The notes under the pieces are model-generated. The model saw only the letters and a program-made list of their open reading frames with translations, was not told the origin of the DNA and made no database searches. From Limnomonas spitsbergensis (Eukaryota > Chlorophyta > Chlorophyceae > Chlamydomonadales), in assembly GCA_037349105.1 (NCBI GenBank), contig JAYJMM010000114.1, positions 3,277,501 through 3,341,500 of the forward strand: a DNA stretch of 64,000 nucleotides. Direction: 5' to 3'. Positions 62,001-64,000 of the stretch are shown piece by piece. Both the position numbers and the translations under genes were made by a program. The first letter of the stretch is position 1. The number at the start of each line of letters is the position of its first letter.

Positions 62001-63786
62001 ATGTGTTTGGGTTTGGGCGGCCAGCCTCATCCTTTGTTGAGTCCAAGCAAAAGGTAGGGGTGCTGAGCTAGTAGCCCAGCTATCCACTATATTCCCAGCT
62101 TCACACCGCACTCAAATGCCGTTTATCATTGGGTAAAAATAAACCAGCTACTTGTCATCTTCCCAGCTACATGCACCATTCCATTGAAAGCAAGCCCTGC
62201 CCAGGAGTACCAGCCACAACATCCCCAGCTAAATACCATATTCTGATATCGGCGCAGATGTGGTTTCGGCCCAGGCTGCGCTATTTCCTAAACTCTCACG
62301 CCCCACAAAGGGTGTACCATAAGAACCGTACCGTAACTTTCATTTGATTTCTTTATTCCGTCGATGGCAAGCCCTGACCAGCACCAGCCAACACAGCACG
62401 GCAGCTGCTCAACGCATTCCCTCTACATCATTATCATTATGTGCAACGAGCCCAGCTACGTATCACATTCCTTTCATGTCATTATGTGCAAAGAGCACAG
62501 CCACCTACCGCACTCCGTTGACGGCAAGCTCTGCCCAGTGCCAGCCACCACAGCATGGCAGCATATGGCAGCGTCATCACGACAAGCAGCAAGGTGGCAA
62601 GCCCAGGTCCGCCTCCTCCCGCTCCAAACGCATCTCCTGTGACATCATGGTAAGCCGGGGGGGTAGGGTTTAGGGATAAGGGTTTGGGGTTCTGCCTCCT
62701 CCCGCTCCAAACGCAGCTCATGTAACATCATGGTAGGCCGGGGGGGTGGGGTTTAGGTTTTAGAGTTCCGCCTCCTCCCGCTCCAAACGCAGCTCCTGCA
62801 GCATCATGGTAGGTCGGAGGAATAATCAAAAGAGTGGTGCATGGAAAACGAGTTAACAGCATGTGGTGGGTGGCGATTGGAGTAAAAAGCGACACGTGGC
62901 AATTTAGATCAAGCATGGTGTGTGATTTACAAGTAGATGAAACAAGGGCTGCTGCATAGCACCTGCTGCAGCAGCACCTCACCAGTCACAACCTATCGCA
63001 GTCCAGATCGCATCTGCCGCCACTCCATCCCCACCCAGCCCGCAGCACCCGTTGCTACGGCTGCAGCTCCTCCCTACAAAACACATGCTGCTCCGATACC
63101 GCACCCTCTGCCACCACCCCACCCTGCAGCCCCGATACCGCACCCTCTGCCACCACCCCACCCTGCTGCCCTGACACTGCACCCTCTGCCACCTCCCCAC
63201 CCTACTGCCCCGATACCGCACTCTCTGCCACCCCACCCTGCAGCCCCGATACCGCCCCCTCTGCCACCCCACCCTGCTGCCCCGATACCGCCCCCTCTGC
63301 CACCCCACCCTACTGCCCCGATACCGCACTCTCTGCCACCCCACCCTGCTGCCCCGATACCGCCCCCTCTGCCACCCCACCCTGCTGCCCCGATACCGCC
63401 CCCTCTGCCACCCCACCCTGCTGCCCCGATACCGCCCCCTCTGCCACCCCACCCTGCTGCCCCGATACCGCCCCCTCTGCCACCCCACCCTACTGCCCCG
63501 ATACCGCCCCCTCTGCCACCCCACCCTGCTGCCCCGATACCGCCCCCTCTGCCACCCACCCTGCAGCCCCGATACCGCCCCCTCTGCCACCCCACCCTGC
63601 TGCCCCGATACCGCCCCCTCTGCCACCCCACCCTGCTGCCCCGCTATCGCACCTGACACGACGGGCGAGGAGTCCCCCAGGGAGAGAGCTGCGTAGAAGG
63701 TGACGGCCACGAGCAGGAGGCCCAAGAAGCTTGCCTCAAAGTCCGGTAGCCGCAGCGGCTTAGGGAGGGGCTTGGAGGTGAAAGCC
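51548..63786 (-). CDS. Unknown multi-pass membrane protein, 3' part of gene (10 exons, 5' end outside window)
   Basis: Ten exons join in frame with GT-AG introns: 63786-63653, 62636-62509, 61487-61221, 60416-60326, 59720-59561, 58938-58755, 57711-57600, 57044-56413, 56006-55851, 53014-51548. Together they encode about 1,109 residues and end in TAA. Hydrophobic segments include LGLLLVAVTFYAALSLG, LATLLLVVMTLPYAAMLWWL, AGLLMLQVLMLLYLAAAVPF, LEAGIFIGAMAVMS and LVAFALTFLVLLAYELYKLV. The middle is hydrophilic, with an acidic Glu run and a twice-used motif EEGDMDGPHW. The C-terminal 330 residues are Ser/Pro-rich and look cytosolic. Exon pairs 3/4 and 6/7 are internal duplicates. I do not recognise the family; a channel- or transporter-like protein is possible but unsupported. 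Confidence 0.65.
52990..55660 (-). repeat. 51-bp minisatellite, about 49 copies, derived from the last-exon acceptor
   Basis: Read on the minus strand, each unit carries ACTCCCCTCCAG|GTCCTG and then ATGCTGCTTTACC, i.e. the 3' splice site and first 18-20 coding bases of the last exon, preceded by TGCAAACCCTTAAC. Because 51 is a multiple of 3 and stop-free, both strands show long repetitive open frames. The order of unit variants repeats after 510 bp (compare 53851 with 54361). The last copies (55440-55660) are more diverged. Confidence 0.95.
55690..56250 (-). repeat. Triplicated donor and triplicated acceptor around the ninth membrane-protein exon
   Basis: Donor side: segments with ccagctgcccccagctgctcat and (c/t)ttacctgcaac recur at about 55700, 55770 and 55850. 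Acceptor side: gctgctggatcatcctggggg recurs at about 55995, 56108 and 56222. Only the inner copy of each is needed for the exon at 55851-56006. Confidence 0.8.
55851..56006 (-). CDS. Membrane protein gene, ninth exon in window
   Basis: Acceptor CCCCCCAG|GATG, donor TTGCAG|GTAAGC, 156 nt, phase 0/0. It encodes DDPATQQLREQWWRLIAPAV, ASCAIVFGYYGLHMSSWGQL and AGLLMLQ, the start of a membrane segment. Both splice edges are triplicated around it. Confidence 0.7.
56413..57044 (-). CDS. Membrane protein gene, eighth exon in window
   Basis: Acceptor GGTTCTCCAG|GTCC, donor CTCGGG|GTGAGT, 632 nt, phase 1 in and 0 out. Most of it is hydrophilic and low-complexity; the end is FNMLAQLAPSDAVLERFDFV and FVDVLG, where ordered sequence resumes. 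Confidence 0.6.
57600..57711 (-). CDS. Membrane protein gene, seventh exon in window
   Basis: Acceptor TTATTTCAG|GCAC, donor TCAGCAG|GTGCGG, 112 nt, phase 0 in and 1 out. It encodes AQQPASSMMKRVSMSLSGMM and KVLKGEPHQHQQPM. Confidence 0.6.
57885..58025. repeat. 14-bp array, about ten copies
   Basis: gtgcgacatcatgg with variants (cattgg, gccacat) in the intron between the sixth and seventh membrane-protein exons. Confidence 0.85.
58430..58580. repeat. About 61-bp repeat, three copies
   Basis: ggacaggcatcatgaaacct and cctccacccttaaccctaaa recur three times; telomere-like ccctaaa is included. Confidence 0.8.
58690..58755 (-). repeat. CCCACC repeats at the sixth-exon donor
   Basis: On the minus strand the donor AGG|GTGGGT is followed by further GGGTGGGT and GGTGGGTGGG copies, so several donor-like sites follow in series. 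Confidence 0.65.
58755..58938 (-). CDS. Membrane protein gene, sixth exon in window
   Basis: Acceptor CTGCCCAG|GCAATC, donor AAAAGG|GTGGGT, 184 nt, phase 2 in and 0 out. It encodes QSVAFTNHALAHKRGSTHQR and EEGDMDGPHWQQFYGPTRMM, ending in a basic cluster (ARRRRSSKKR). Confidence 0.65.
59345..59578 (-). repeat. 22-bp array, about 11 copies, each with a complete 5' splice site
   Basis: Each unit on the minus strand reads CCTGACAG|GTGAGAGTGACC, identical to the end of the fifth membrane-protein exon and its donor. One unit has lost the GT (CATGTGAG instead of CAGGTGAG). Confidence 0.9.
59561..59720 (-). CDS. Membrane protein gene, fifth exon in window
   Basis: Acceptor GTGCTGCAG|CTTTC, donor CTGACAG|GTGAGA, 160 nt, phase 1 in and 2 out. 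It encodes FNGMRRMTGPTHVQEMTAAD and AMAKRNGIPHAEAMVFPNQP. Its donor is the first of a tandem series. Confidence 0.6.
59990..60200 (-). pseudogene. Degenerate copy of the fourth membrane-protein exon
   Basis: At about 60110-60190 the minus strand encodes LGTMVKGVRQQPQVAG, resembling LSTMVKGVKQQPKVTG of the exon at 60326-60416. Surrounding phrases (gaagggctgataggcctcaa) are duplicated at about 59840 and 59970. Confidence 0.5.
60326..60416 (-). CDS. Membrane protein gene, fourth exon in window
   Basis: Acceptor CTCTGTAG|GCGAC, donor GTGACAG|GTCCGG, 91 nt, phase 0 in and 1 out. It encodes ATASIASAMKRMSTRLSTMV and KGVKQQPKVT, similar to the seventh exon. Confidence 0.6.
60440..60605 (-). repeat. 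34-bp array, about five copies, of the fourth-exon polypyrimidine tract
   Basis: Units like ggataggagacaggggttgg with gggagggggga lie directly upstream of the acceptor at 60417. On the minus strand they are C/T-rich and resemble the true tract (CAACCGCTGTCGCCTATC...). Confidence 0.75.
60760..60865. repeat. 'ccgtaccgta' short repeats
   Basis: gtaccgtaccgta and related phrases are repeated; it is part of the intron before the fourth exon. Confidence 0.6.
60880..61221 (-). repeat. Copies of the third-exon donor edge
   Basis: The segment (plus) tgcatcatgaaagacttcttgaca at about 61098 and a weaker one at about 60965 match the end of the third exon (tgcatcatgaaggacgtcttgaca at 61222). Confidence 0.6.
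61221..61487 (-). CDS. Membrane protein gene, third exon in window
   Basis: Acceptor TGCTTGCAG|CCCG, donor ATGCAG|GTCAGC, 267 nt, phase 0/0. It encodes PETFHQFDKEQIPQLEAVAA, a Ser/Pro/Glu-rich stretch, and EEGDMDGPHWHQFHGPVKTS. Confidence 0.65.
61700..62020 (+). repeat. Dispersed repeat, copy 2, inside a membrane-protein intron
   Basis: Aligns with 48150-48500 over about 300 bp. No ORF1-like frame follows, so it is a truncated or solo piece of the same family. Confidence 0.6.
62150..62815 (-). repeat. Both edges of the second membrane-protein exon triplicated
   Basis: Donor side: the segment complementary to LALGRACRQRS recurs at about 62180 and 62365 before the real one at 62515. Acceptor side: cctcccgctccaaacgca(t/g)ct recurs at about 62700 and 62780 beyond the real one at 62612. 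Confidence 0.75.
62509..62636 (-). CDS. Membrane protein gene, second exon in window
   Basis: Acceptor TGTCACAG|GAGATG, donor AGTGCG|GTAGGT, 128 nt, phase 1 in and 0 out. It encodes DAFGAGGGGPGLATLLLVVM and TLPYAAMLWWLALGRACR, one membrane segment. Both of its edges are duplicated in the flanking introns. Confidence 0.65.
63075..63655 (-). repeat. 36-39-bp array, about 15 copies, beginning at a donor
   Basis: Units like ctgccaccccaccctgctgc with cccgataccgc directly follow the donor at 63652 in the minus-strand intron. It is stop-free in several frames because the unit is a multiple of 3. Confidence 0.9.
63653..63786 (-). CDS. Membrane protein gene, first exon in window
   Basis: Acceptor TCCCCCAG|GGCTTTC, donor GTGTCAG|GTGCGA, 134 nt, phase 2 in and 1 out. 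It encodes PKPLRLPDFEASFLGLLLVA and VTFYAALSLGDSSPVVS, with one membrane segment. The incoming phase shows that a further exon lies upstream, beyond 64000 or in the last 200 bp. A 27-bp copy of its middle is at 63871-63897. Confidence 0.6.
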
Positions 63787-64000
63787 CTGGGGGATTCAAT
63801 ACATGGCGGGAAGGGGGAGAGGGGGGGGGGCGTGAGGAAAACGAACAGCTGTCAGCAGGGTAAGTTAAGAAGCTTGCCTCAAAGCCCGGCAGCCACAAAA
63901 GGGGATAAGGCCTGTGCGTATTTGTGCAGGTGAGAGGCATGAGAAAGAAGGACGGATGAGACAAATGAAGAAGGGAGGAAGTTGACGCTCTGACGTATAC
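63787..64000. other. Intron or upstream part of the membrane-protein gene at the window edge
   Basis: It contains a G-run (63820-63830) and a 27-bp copy of the neighbouring exon (63871-63897). No further exon is certain. Confidence 0.35.

Noticed and set aside
62979..63656. Open frames on both strands with Pro-rich or Gly-rich 12-residue repeats
   Set aside because: They read the 36-bp array after the donor at 63652; the exon ends before the array.
1..64000. tRNA and rRNA genes
   Set aside because: I looked for T-loop (GGTTCGAATCC-type) and conserved rRNA segments and found none I could support by eye; a tRNA scan would be decisive.

Overview
The window looks like nuclear DNA of a chlorophyte green alga, most likely order Chlamydomonadales. 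The evidence is proline/serine-rich (hydroxyproline-type) extracellular protein segments, plant-type TTTAGGG telomere-like motifs, TGTAA candidate poly(A) signals, long repeat-filled introns with GT-AG ends, and several families of transposable elements. A Haematococcus-like genome would fit, but that is a guess.

Layout: (1) 1-7122, minus strand: the 5' part of an LTR-type retrotransposon, with a Gag-like polyprotein carrying a zinc knuckle and a retropepsin-like domain; a second open frame (-1 relative) runs off the left edge. (2) 7122-8866: nested inverted-repeat DNA elements, including a 760-bp TIR element whose empty target site survives in the opposite arm of the same palindrome. (3) 10162-11301, plus: a two-exon BTB/POZ-type gene, followed by copies of a TIR-type repeat. 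(4) 13386-47555, minus: one gene of about 34 kb, reconstructed here as about 30 short exons that join in frame. It starts with a signal peptide and encodes a roughly 1,330-residue modular extracellular protein in which globular cysteine-containing modules alternate with seven polyproline linkers. Its introns are full of minisatellites. (5) 48980-49825, plus: an ORF1-like protein of a non-LTR retrotransposon. (6) 50238-51533: an element with about 214-bp inverted repeats. (7) 51548-63786, minus: the 3' part (10 exons, all phases compatible) of a gene for an unknown multi-pass membrane protein, continuing past the right edge.

The most striking feature is how the introns of the two large minus-strand genes are built. 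Many exons are flanked by tandem copies of their own exon/intron boundary, so arrays are made of units that each carry a splice site: about 40 copies of the exon 24 donor (16.8-18.8 kb), about 49 copies of the final acceptor of the membrane-protein gene (53.0-55.6 kb), about 11 copies of another donor (59.3-59.6 kb), and smaller sets of 2-6 beside many other exons. Within the extracellular gene, repeated protein modules have conserved exon lengths (70, 123 and 90 nt), and one module has a single 193-nt exon (70+123), so intron presence differs between sister modules.

Gene models were made by eye from splice consensus, phase continuity and protein similarity between modules. One junction (exon 3 to exon 4 of the large gene) could not be resolved.
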